Source: Sedimentisphaerales bacterium (lineage in GTDB: Bacteria > Planctomycetota > Phycisphaerae > Sedimentisphaerales > SM23-30). Taken from it: 20,797 nucleotides of DNA. How positions within the stretch are numbered: position 1 is the first letter of the stretch; each line of letters opens with the position of its first letter. The notes beneath the pieces were generated by a model. The model ran no database searches. It saw only the letters and a list, made by a program, of their open reading frames with translations, and was not told the DNA's origin. The position numbers and the translations under genes are program-made. The stretch spans positions 1 through 20,797 of the forward strand of contig DAOWAK010000003.1 of assembly GCA_030634605.1 (NCBI GenBank). The letters are read 5' to 3'. Positions 14,686 to 20,797 of this stretch are shown in pieces.

Positions 14686-15498
14686 ATGGTGGAATCGACT
14701 TTACAGTTATACCTCACAGAAATTAACGCCTCGCCGCTTTTGACCGCCGAGGAAGAAAAGACTCTTTCACGCCGGATAATTCACGAGAACGACCCTGCAG
14801 CACGCGATCGGATGATTCGCAGCAACCTTCGCCTGGTCGTCAACATCGCCAAAAAATACAGCAAGCGCGGCATGCCCCTTTCCGACCTGATCGAAGAAGG
14901 CAATCTGGGCTTGATGCGTGCTGTTGAGAGTTTCGACCCTGAACATGGTTCACGGTTCAGCACTTATGCCTCCTGGTGGATAAAACAGGCTATCAAGCGA
15001 TCCCTGATTAACAGTGTCCAGCCTATTCATATCCCCGCCTACATGGTAGAAATGATCGCCCGCTGGAAACAGGCCTCCATCGAGATGGAAGATGAGCTCG
15101 GCCGGCCTCCTACCATCGAGGAAATGAGTAACGCTCTGGAAGTCCCTCCCCGCAAAATTAAGATCATCCGTCGTGCGGTCAAAGCCTTCAGTTCGCCCAG
15201 CCAGATGGCTGATTCCGATGACGCCCTTTCGCTGAATGAAATGCTCGAAGATGAAAAAACCCCGCGGCCCGAAGAAATTGTCTTCAATGCCGACGAACTG
15301 GCGACCATTAAAACCCTGCTCGACGAAATCGACGAACGTGAAGCAGCGGTGCTGCGATTACGCTTTGGACTGAACGATGAAGAGCCTCTGACCCTCAAAG
15401 AAATCGGTAAACGAGTCGGCCTGACCCGCGAGCGTGTCCGGCAAATCGAAAAAGAAGCACTCGATAAGCTCAACCACATCCTCACCGAACAGTACTAA
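14686..15498 (+). CDS. RNA polymerase sigma factor, RpoD/SigA-like (short, group 1/2)
   Basis: Directs RNA polymerase to -10/-35 promoters. 270 residues from the ATG at 14686. It has region 1.2 (LQLYLTEINASPLLTAEEE), region 2 with the core-binding and -10 recognition helices (DLIEEGNLGLMRAVESFDPEHGSRFSTYASWWIKQAIKRSL), region 3 (GRPPTIEEMSNAL) and region 4 with the -35 helix-turn-helix (TLKEIGKRVGLTRERVRQIEKEAL). Region 1.1 and the long non-conserved insert of E. coli RpoD are absent. That makes it either a short vegetative sigma or an RpoS-like group 2 paralogue; sequence alone does not decide. TTG at 14677 would add three residues; GTG at 14689 is another option. It is separated from rpsA by a stem-loop and has its own putative promoter. 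Confidence 0.93.
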   Translation: MVESTLQLYLTEINASPLLTAEEEKTLSRRIIHENDPAARDRMIRSNLRLVVNIAKKYSKRGMPLSDLIEEGNLGLMRAVESFDPEHGSRFSTYASWWIKQAIKRSLINSVQPIHIPAYMVEMIARWKQASIEMEDELGRPPTIEEMSNALEVPPRKIKIIRRAVKAFSSPSQMADSDDALSLNEMLEDEKTPRPEEIVFNADELATIKTLLDEIDEREAAVLRLRFGLNDEEPLTLKEIGKRVGLTRERVRQIEKEALDKLNHILTEQY

Positions 15499-15528
15499 CG
15501 ACCCGGCTTATGAATTTTTTCTGTTGGG

Positions 15529-15783
15529 GACTGTCCGTGTGTGAGATTTATTTCTGGCGACAGTTTTCAAGCTCATTTGCCCGGACCAACTTAACTTGCA
15601 CATCCAGTATTAGGCCCGAAGGGCCCAAAAAACGCATAGCCGGGGGCGTAAGCCCCCGGAAAAAGTACCATAACACTTGCTAAAGCCCTGAAAGGGCGAA
15701 AGAAACAAGACGACCAGAGAGCTAATATTCTGCTAATAATAACTTTACCTACTACCAGAAAATAATCTCGCACACGACTGTCC
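15529..15783. repeat. Inverted-repeat element with three internal hairpins
   Basis: This fills most of the 402-base sigma-apt spacer. Its ends are inverted copies: 15536-15557 and 15755-15776 match at 19 of 22 positions after reverse-complementing (CGTGTGYGAGATT and TTTCTGG shared), and weaker similarity (GGAC-GT) extends outward to about 15529 and 15783. Inside are three perfect palindromes: GGCCC-GAA-GGGCC (15613-15625), CCGGGGGC-GTAA-GCCCCCGG (15640-15659) and GCCCT-GAA-AGGGC (15685-15697), the last identical to the one in the xseA-xseB spacer. No reading frame of interest. It resembles a MITE or a REP/BIME-like cluster. Confidence 0.75.
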
Positions 15784-15800
15784 TTTGCCCCGACATCCTC

Positions 15801-15829
15801 TTTCCCTTCGTACCAAAATCCGCTATAAT
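15801..15829 (+). promoter_or_regulatory. Putative apt promoter
   Basis: TATAAT (15824-15829) is a perfect -10; 17 bases upstream lies a weak -35, TTTCCC (15801-15806). It lies just outside the right end of the inverted-repeat element and would give a leader of about 65 bases to the apt start. Confidence 0.5.
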
Positions 15830-15900
15830 TCCAGTCCTGAGAATGTGTTCGGGTTCTATTCGTGTAATAATCGGCTTTGGCCAATCCTGGAGGAACTATT

Positions 15901-16428
15901 GTGACCGCCAAACTGAAACAACTTATTCGTAACGTGCCTGATTTCCCCAAACCGGGAATCGTTTTTCGTGACATTACTCCGCTGCTGGCAGACCCGGAAG
16001 GCCTGGCGGAATCTTGTTCCGCTCTGGCTGATCCGTTCCGGCAGGAAAATATTGATCTGGTCGTCGGGGTGGAATCACGCGGATTCATTTTTGGCACCGT
16101 GGTGGCCAGGGAACTGAACTGCGGTTTTATCCCCATTCGCAAGCCCGGGAAATTACCCTACAAAATCATCAGTGAGGAATACCAACTTGAATATGGCTCT
16201 GACAAAATTGAAATCCACGCCGACGCGATTAAAACCGGCCAGCGAATCCTGATGATCGATGACCTTTTGGCAACCGGCGGAACCATGAAAGCCGCCTGTC
16301 AACTCATCGAACATTTAGACGGCGAAATTGTCGGAATCTCCTTCATCATTGAGTTGGCTTTTTTGAACGGCCGCAGTCTGATCGAAAATTATAATATCCA
16401 CTCACTGATAATATACGATTCCGAATAA
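15901..16428 (+). CDS. apt: Adenine phosphoribosyltransferase
   Basis: Salvages adenine to AMP with PRPP; cytoplasmic. 175 residues from GTG 15901, the usual length. The start is chosen because GGAGGA (15889-15894) lies six bases upstream and because MTAKLKQLIRNVPDFPKPGI aligns with the family N-terminus; the TTG at 15877 would put the ribosome binding site inside the gene. Family motifs: FPKPGIVFRDITPLL (15-29), GVESRGFIFG (56-65), RKPGKLPY (80-87), and the PRPP-binding loop ILMIDDLLATGGT (116-128). It appears monocistronic: an upstream repeat island and promoter, and a strong terminator 40 bases after the stop. Confidence 0.95.
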   Translation: MTAKLKQLIRNVPDFPKPGIVFRDITPLLADPEGLAESCSALADPFRQENIDLVVGVESRGFIFGTVVARELNCGFIPIRKPGKLPYKIISEEYQLEYGSDKIEIHADAIKTGQRILMIDDLLATGGTMKAACQLIEHLDGEIVGISFIIELAFLNGRSLIENYNIHSLIIYDSE

Positions 16429-16467
16429 CTCCGCACTTGGGCGGTTACTTCTGATTCAGCTAATCAT

Positions 16468-16505
16468 AAAAAAAAAGCCCCGCTAAATAAGCGAGGCTTT
16501 TTTTC
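16468..16505. terminator. Bidirectional intrinsic terminator
   Basis: AGCCCCGCT (16476-16484), loop AAATA, AGCGAGGCT (16490-16498), with one C-A mismatch in a nine-pair stem. It is preceded by a run of nine A and followed by seven T, so it can terminate both apt (+) and the convergent membrane protein gene (-). Confidence 0.9.
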
Positions 16506-16523
16506 GTATTAAGGGAAACCTGA

Positions 16524-18488
16524 TCACTCATTTTTCGGATCGCCATCTTCCGGTTCCGGACTGCCCGGCTTTTCATCAGGTTCTTCGGTGGTGTCGGGTT
16601 CTGATGAGCTTTCCGGTTCAGCAGCCGAACTTTCGGTGGTTTCTTCCGCGGTTGGTTCATCGGCCGGGGCATCATCGAGCAATTCCTCGGCATCCTGTTC
16701 CACGAAAACATCTTCCAGATCGATTCCGTCCACGCTCTTACGCAACAGGTAATAAATCACGGTATTGGCTGAGAAGAAAAAGCTGATTACGAAAGCCAGT
16801 AGCAGCCCCACTACCAAAGCCACCAATATCCAGATAATAAACGCACCAAAGCTTTCCGACCAGTTAAGATTTATCCAGTCAACCGGCTTTTGCAGAACCG
16901 ACCAGCTGGGCATCGGCCACATAACGTCAAGTTTGCGATGCTCGCTGAAATAGGATGAACCATCCAGGTTTATGCTTGCCCCAGCCACAACACGAACCGA
17001 CGCCAGCATAATGAAAACGAACAGCCGAACAAAAAAGTAACAAATTCCGCCATACGCCGCAGCGATCAAGGAATAAAAACCCCATCGCCACGGCCGCGAA
17101 AACACATAACTGAACGATCGGCTGATGGCATCGAAACTGTCCGATCCTTCGACGGCGATGGTCGGATGCATCAGGTTAAAACCGCCCAGCAAACCCATCG
17201 ACACCAGGGCAATTACTAATCCGCCGAACAGTCCGGCAATCAACAAAATTCCACTTAGAATTTCGCCCAGCACAGGAACCGCCCCCAGAATCCCACCCAA
17301 AAAGATCAATATACTAACCAGCACAATGATCCCCACCGGCAGCAGCGGTGCGGCCAGAAAATGCCAGAACTTTTCCGCACTGAACTGCAGTGCCTGTTTG
17401 GGACTGATCCACTCGTCCCGTGCCAGTTGCAACGCCGCCATCCGGCAGATTGCTCCGCCGATCAACGCCCAGACAGATAACGACAGCAGTGTCAGAAACA
17501 CCATGTATATCGGGTGTGTTCGGCTCATCCAGCAAAGGCCCATCAGAAATTCGGTAATATGCTGACGGGCGCCTTTTATGTTTCCATCAAAAATCAATGA
17601 CGAAAACACACCGTGCATATGATCCAGTTTGAAATCCACTATCGTCGCAAACAAACCCCGGCCCTGAGCATGTTCGGCTGCTCGGTACAAATTGGCCAAC
17701 TGGACCGAGCCGTAAAGCTCGTCTTTATACTTCTGAACGGTTTTCGCCTCGTCAGCCTTGTCCTCGACGCTGGGAATCACTATCACAACCTTGTTCAGTT
17801 GAGCACGCAATTTTGCCGGTTCAAAATCGCCGGCCGCCAGCGCCTGGAGAATTCCATGATAGGCCGATTCCAGGTCCGCCAGCTTCTGGTCGCGTTCCAA
17901 TCTTTTTTGCCGTTTGTCGTCATCGACGCTGTTTTCAATTCGACGGTCATAATCCTTTTCCAAAGAACGTTGCGTCGCTGCATAACGGGTTTGAGCCTTG
18001 TCAATGGCACGATCGCGATACTCCTTGAACGATTCTTTGATTTTTTTGAAAGCGTCGCCATCCCGGATAGACTCCGAGTTGGCAAGATCAGCCAATCCCA
18101 GGTTCATCTTTTTCAAATCAGCAGAGTTCATCAGGCTGATAAGAAATCTATCATTGCTCTGCAGCATCTTCTCGCGAAACGCAGCCGGGTCTTGACGTGA
18201 TTCCGGCAGTCCCATACTGTAAGCGGTCAATTCGGATATTTCGATGTCATTTCCGATCAGACTATTGCGGCTGACCTGGACCAGTGCCACATCACTTACA
18301 ACCCGGGCAGAACCGGCCAGCCCGTCGAGTATCCACCCACCCACAAACAAAATCACCACACCCAAAAGCCCCAACATCAGCGTCCCCCAGTGCCGGGCTA
18401 TACGAAACGTGCGAAAAATCCGAACAAATGAAGGACACGTGCATTTTTGATTAGTATCAGAACTGATTTCCATACCTTGATCCGACAT
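16524..18488 (-). CDS. Polytopic membrane protein with extracytoplasmic coiled coil, function unknown
   Basis: 654 residues from the ATG at 18488, chosen over the ATG at 18521 because AAAGGAG lies about 8 bases upstream. One membrane segment at about 35-57 is followed by a ~270-residue soluble region rich in Lys, Asp, Glu and Arg that looks helical and coiled coil at about 145-215 (KIKESFKEYRDRAIDKAQ and onward). Five further membrane segments lie at about 327-350, 378-402, 407-436, 470-497 and 548-578. The sequence ISRSFSYVFSRPWRWGFY recalls multi-pass proteins with internal amphipathic helices, but I cannot name a family. The last ~70 residues are an acidic Glu/Pro/Ser/Thr tail. CTCP near the N-terminus is unlikely to be a zinc site alone. 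It is last in the dnaJ-grpE-fmdB-yacG direction, 212 bases beyond yacG, and ends at the shared terminator. Confidence 0.8.
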   Translation of the reverse strand: MSDQGMEISSDTNQKCTCPSFVRIFRTFRIARHWGTLMLGLLGVVILFVGGWILDGLAGSARVVSDVALVQVSRNSLIGNDIEISELTAYSMGLPESRQDPAAFREKMLQSNDRFLISLMNSADLKKMNLGLADLANSESIRDGDAFKKIKESFKEYRDRAIDKAQTRYAATQRSLEKDYDRRIENSVDDDKRQKRLERDQKLADLESAYHGILQALAAGDFEPAKLRAQLNKVVIVIPSVEDKADEAKTVQKYKDELYGSVQLANLYRAAEHAQGRGLFATIVDFKLDHMHGVFSSLIFDGNIKGARQHITEFLMGLCWMSRTHPIYMVFLTLLSLSVWALIGGAICRMAALQLARDEWISPKQALQFSAEKFWHFLAAPLLPVGIIVLVSILIFLGGILGAVPVLGEILSGILLIAGLFGGLVIALVSMGLLGGFNLMHPTIAVEGSDSFDAISRSFSYVFSRPWRWGFYSLIAAAYGGICYFFVRLFVFIMLASVRVVAGASINLDGSSYFSEHRKLDVMWPMPSWSVLQKPVDWINLNWSESFGAFIIWILVALVVGLLLAFVISFFFSANTVIYYLLRKSVDGIDLEDVFVEQDAEELLDDAPADEPTAEETTESSAAEPESSSEPDTTEEPDEKPGSPEPEDGDPKNE

Positions 18489-18700
18489 GAAATTTCTCCT
18501 TTCGCATTCAGGATTACCCAAGATCAGACGACAACCGTCTTGGGGCTATTATAGTTGAACTGCAGGTTGTTGCAATAGATTTTTCCGACGGAATTATCGG
18601 CGGCAATCCAGATAATTATCTGCCGCCAAAAGACTTAAGATTCGCTGTCAAAAATCCCTCAGCCAGATTTATTGCTATTATTGCCTGACAAAAAAAGCCA
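18489..18700 (-). other. yacG-membrane protein spacer with two inverted repeats
   Basis: On the minus strand this is the 5' region of the membrane protein. CCCAAGA (18517-18523) pairs with TCTTGGG (18538-18544). GGCGGCA (18599-18605) pairs with TGCCGCC (18621-18627), with the palindrome GATAATTATC inside its loop. The second could end the yacG transcript, but no U tract follows it, so it may be regulatory or simply a repeat. Confidence 0.5.
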
Positions 18701-18898
18701 TTACTGTTCGTTGTCGGACATTTCGGGTTCGTCTCGTTCGATTTGTCGGCCGGGAATTGAATATCGCCCGTCCAGCCATTTCCCCAAATCCATCTGCTGA
18801 CAACGCTTGCTGCAAAACGGGTGATGTTCACCCTGTGGTCCCAGGCCGCCGGGCAATTCCTTGCTGCATATCGGACATTTTGATTGTTTTGCACTCAC
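18701..18898 (-). CDS. yacG: YacG-family zinc-binding protein (DNA gyrase inhibitor type)
   Basis: 65 residues, the usual size (E. coli YacG 65). The zinc site is complete: Cys8 and Cys11 in CPIC, Cys29 and Cys33 in FCSKRC, followed by the family signature MDLGKWLDGRYSIPG. E. coli YacG binds GyrB and inhibits DNA gyrase; whether this protein does so is by family only. The start is GTG at 18898, with only a weak GGGAT upstream; no ATG is available before the zinc site. The C-terminal 15 residues are charged and variable, as in relatives. It lies about 60 bases after the FmdB-type gene on the same strand. A longer frame (18616-18894) on the same strand is a shadow. Confidence 0.92.
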   Translation of the reverse strand: MSAKQSKCPICSKELPGGLGPQGEHHPFCSKRCQQMDLGKWLDGRYSIPGRQIERDEPEMSDNEQ

Positions 18899-18959
18899 GT
18901 CTGATCCCGCTACTTACAGATTTCTTAACAAGTAATAATTTTCCGCCCCTGGATGATCT

Positions 18960-19310
18960 CTAACCGGCTTTGGACTTGCTATCGTTCGATTTGCTGCCGC
19001 CGGAGGTGCTGCCGTTGGATTTTCCGCTGCCGGAGGTGCTTTTTTCACCAGATTTGGTGCCGCTGGATTTTTCGGTACTTTTCGAGGCCGAATCCTTATC
19101 CGCCTTAGCCGCCTTTTGGTAACTGTCGCTACGGTAATCGGTCTGGTAAAAACCGCTGCCCTTGAAAATCACTCCCGAACCGCAACCGATCAACCGCTTG
19201 ACCTTGTTCTCGCTGCAAGCCGGGCACTTCCGGATCGGTTTGGCGGTTATCGATTGAAATTCCTCAAATTCATGCCCGCAACCGTTGCACTGATATTCAT
19301 ACGTCGGCAT
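18960..19310 (-). CDS. FmdB/CxxC_CxxC zinc-ribbon protein with Ser/Lys/Gly tail
   Basis: 116 residues. The N-terminal zinc ribbon, MPTYEYQCNGCGHEFEEFQS, with Cys8/Cys11 and Cys29/Cys32 (CPAC), and the following FKGSGFYQTDYRS segment are the signature of the FmdB regulatory-protein family (CxxC_CxxC_SSSS domain). The role of the family is not established; the name comes from a proposed regulator of amide utilisation. From about residue 70 onward the protein is a low-complexity Ser/Lys/Gly/Thr tail, read from DNA with repeated GCCGGAGGTGCT segments. AGAGGTGA precedes the ATG by about 6 bases. It follows grpE after 32 bases, so it belongs to the dnaJ-grpE transcript. Confidence 0.9.
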   Translation of the reverse strand: MPTYEYQCNGCGHEFEEFQSITAKPIRKCPACSENKVKRLIGCGSGVIFKGSGFYQTDYRSDSYQKAAKADKDSASKSTEKSSGTKSGEKSTSGSGKSNGSTSGGSKSNDSKSKAG

Positions 19311-19342
19311 CGTTATTCACCTCTGGCCCCCCAATCATCATC

Positions 19343-20020
19343 CTATTGCTCAGTTTCCTCTACCTGCTCATCATCCTGGTCCTGCTCTGGCGGTTGCGGT
19401 TCAGGTTGAACCACCCTGGCAACTGAAACCTTCACCGGCCTCAACGTCCGGTCGTTTATCGCGTAACCCGGACTCAGCTCCCTTATTATAGTATTGGCGG
19501 CACATTCGTCGCTGGGCTCATGCAGTAGTGCTTCGTGCAAATTCGGATCAAACACCATGCCTTTTTCGATCGCAATCCGCTTGAGGCCCTGACCTGCCAG
19601 GATGTCCACGAAATGATCGTAAACAATCCGAATCCCTTCCAGTAGTGCCTGAACACTTTCAATTTCCTGTCCCTTTTCCAGGGTGTGCTCGAAATTATCC
19701 AGTACCACCAGTAGCGACCGCGCCAGATCGTCCCGGGCAAACTGCCGGGCCTGATCTATCTGTTTGTGCGAACGCTTCTGGTAATTTTGGTAATCCGCCG
19801 CCAGCCGCTGAAACCGCCCCTTCAATTCCTCCAGCTCCTGCTGGGCAGACTTAGCCGCCGGAAAAACCACCTTGCCATCCGCCAACTGCTCGGCAGAACC
19901 ATCCGGAACCGCAACCTCATCAACAACCTCACCCGTAACATCATGGACAACGTCGCCACGGGCATCGTGCTGCTTATTTTGGTGTTTTTTGTCGCTCTTT
20001 TTCTTGCCTTTACTACTCAT
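19343..20020 (-). CDS. grpE: GrpE nucleotide exchange factor
   Basis: Releases ADP from the chaperone DnaK. 225 residues from the ATG at 20020; a TTG at 20059 would extend it without a ribosome binding site. Residues about 1-25 are Lys/Gln-rich and basic, then an acidic segment. The long helical coiled coil spans about 60-105 (LEELKGRFQRLAADYQNYQKRSHKQ), followed by the helical bundle with VLDNFEHTLEKG. The beta-wing carries GLKRIAIEKGMVFDPNLHEALL and the family signature ELSPGYAINDRTLRPVKVSVAR. The last ~20 residues are Glu/Gln/Pro-rich. It lies 90 bases downstream of dnaJ; a DnaK gene is not in the window. The order dnaJ-grpE differs from the common grpE-dnaK-dnaJ. Confidence 0.95.
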   Translation of the reverse strand: MSSKGKKKSDKKHQNKQHDARGDVVHDVTGEVVDEVAVPDGSAEQLADGKVVFPAAKSAQQELEELKGRFQRLAADYQNYQKRSHKQIDQARQFARDDLARSLLVVLDNFEHTLEKGQEIESVQALLEGIRIVYDHFVDILAGQGLKRIAIEKGMVFDPNLHEALLHEPSDECAANTIIRELSPGYAINDRTLRPVKVSVARVVQPEPQPPEQDQDDEQVEETEQ

Positions 20021-20110
20021 GTTTGGTTCGCTCTTTGAAATAATTTTACGTCCATTCAAAAATGTATCAAAAGCCTTGACTTCCGCTTAGCTTGACACAA
20101 TCTGATCTTT

Positions 20111-20797
20111 CTACTCTTTTTTCAGACCTTCTTCTTTGTCATTAGCAAAATGATCTTTGAGCCGATCGAAAAATCCCTTTGACTCCGGCATGACCGTTTT
20201 GTCCTCGGACTCGGCAAATTCCCGCAACAGCTCTTCCTGTTTTTTCGTCAGCTTCTTCGGAATCTCCACCAGCAATTGAACCAACAGCGCCCCGCGTCGC
20301 CCACTCCGCATGTCCGGCAACCCCTGGCCCTTTAGCTGCAACACCGTGCCATGCTGGGTCCCCGCCGGGATATCCATTTCTTTCTTGCCCGAAAGCGTGG
20401 GCACATCAATCTTCGCTCCCAGCGCCGCCTGGCTGAAACTGATCGGCACCCGCACCACCAGATCGTCATCATTCCGCAGCAAAAACGGATGAGACTTAAC
20501 CTTGACGTAACAATACAGATCGCCGCGCGGCCCGCCCATTTCTCCCGGCTCCCCTTCGGCATTGAGCCGCACCGCCTGGCCGTCTTTTATCCCCGCCGGA
20601 ATCTTGATCGAAACCGTGCGGGTCTTAACCATTCGGCCGCTGCCTTGGCACTTTTTGCACGGATGCGTTATCTGTTTGCCCCGCCCCTGGCACTGCGGAC
20701 AGGTTGTCACCATCCGAAACAGCCCGCCCATGCCCGCCTGGGTCACCTGTCCCTGCCCGCCGCATTGACCGCAAGTCTGCTCCTCGTGGCCGGGCTC
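20111..20797 (-). CDS. dnaJ: Chaperone DnaJ (5' partial)
   Basis: Hsp40 co-chaperone that delivers unfolded clients to DnaK and stimulates its ATPase. The visible 228 residues are the C-terminal part; the J-domain, the Gly/Phe region and the first zinc-finger repeat lie beyond the right edge. Three of the four CxxCxGxG repeats are present: CGQCGGQG, CPQCQGRG and CKKCQGSG. Then follow the two peptide-binding domains: VSIKIPAGIKDGQAVRLNAEGEPG, GDLYCYVKVKSHPFLLRNDDDL, SFSQAALGAKIDVPTLSG and the GTVLQLKGQGLP signature. The C-terminus is about 40 charged residues. It heads the minus-strand dnaJ-grpE-fmdB-yacG unit. Confidence 0.96.
   Translation of the reverse strand, partial: EPGHEEQTCGQCGGQGQVTQAGMGGLFRMVTTCPQCQGRGKQITHPCKKCQGSGRMVKTRTVSIKIPAGIKDGQAVRLNAEGEPGEMGGPRGDLYCYVKVKSHPFLLRNDDDLVVRVPISFSQAALGAKIDVPTLSGKKEMDIPAGTQHGTVLQLKGQGLPDMRSGRRGALLVQLLVEIPKKLTKKQEELLREFAESEDKTVMPESKGFFDRLKDHFANDKEEGLKKE

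Noticed and set aside
17757..17768. CTTGTCCTCGAC, 12 bases shared with the dispersed repeat at 1588 and 6951
   Set aside because: It encodes VEDKA in a coding region, the match stops at 12 bases, and chance similarity is a sufficient explanation.
18616..18894. 92-codon frame on the same strand as yacG
   Set aside because: The yacG frame shows the complete CxxC/CxxxC zinc site and family signature; the longer frame is an offset reading.
1..20797. CRISPR array, tRNA, rRNA, transposase or phage genes
   Set aside because: I looked on both strands and saw no regularly spaced repeats, tRNA-like cloverleaf signals or recognisable mobile-element proteins.

Overview
The window looks like chromosomal housekeeping DNA from a Planctomycetota bacterium, most likely of the Phycisphaerae type. 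This is an inference from three things: a DUF1571 protein, a family found mainly in Planctomycetota; a ribosomal protein S1 with a long acidic tail; and large secreted or membrane proteins of unknown function set among core genes. There is no phage, plasmid, insertion sequence with a transposase, CRISPR array, tRNA or rRNA that I can recognise. Both ends cut through genes: xseA on the left and dnaJ on the right.

Layout. 1-1536 (+): xseA (5' end missing) and xseB, the two subunits of exonuclease VII. 1537-1806: a repeat island between convergent genes. 1807-4892 (-): a DUF1571 protein, interrupted by a one-base frameshift in a homopolymer, followed by a secreted TPR/thioredoxin-like protein. 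5132-7449 (+): a compact iron-sulfur operon (Rrf2/IscR-like regulator, IscS, IscU) with a 16-bp tandem repeat in its promoter. 7432-9012 (-): an orphan GT4-type glycosyltransferase whose 3' end overlaps that of iscU. 9013-9591: about 580 bases with no convincing gene. 9592-14435 (+): cmk-plsC-ispH-rpsA, a grouping seen in many bacteria that joins nucleotide, phospholipid, isoprenoid and translation functions. 14686-15498 (+): a primary-type sigma factor. 15499-15900: a second repeat island, with long terminal inverted repeats. 15901-16428 (+): apt, ending at a bidirectional terminator. 16524-20797 (-): dnaJ (partial), grpE, an FmdB-type zinc ribbon, yacG, and a large polytopic membrane protein.

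How it works together. The Rrf2-iscS-iscU unit supplies Fe-S clusters; IspH, encoded 3.5 kb away, is a Fe-S enzyme, but any link between them is only metabolic. DnaJ and GrpE are co-chaperones of DnaK, which is not in the window. The DUF1571 and TPR/thioredoxin-like proteins appear to be an envelope pair of unknown function.

The most unusual signals are non-coding or at gene ends. They are palindromic and inverted-repeat islands at several gene boundaries, a dispersed repeat that supplies the stop codon of iscS and probably its last ~20 codons, a tandem-repeat promoter that may give a leaderless mRNA, and low-complexity extensions on several conserved proteins. I did not find a clearly new multi-gene system.
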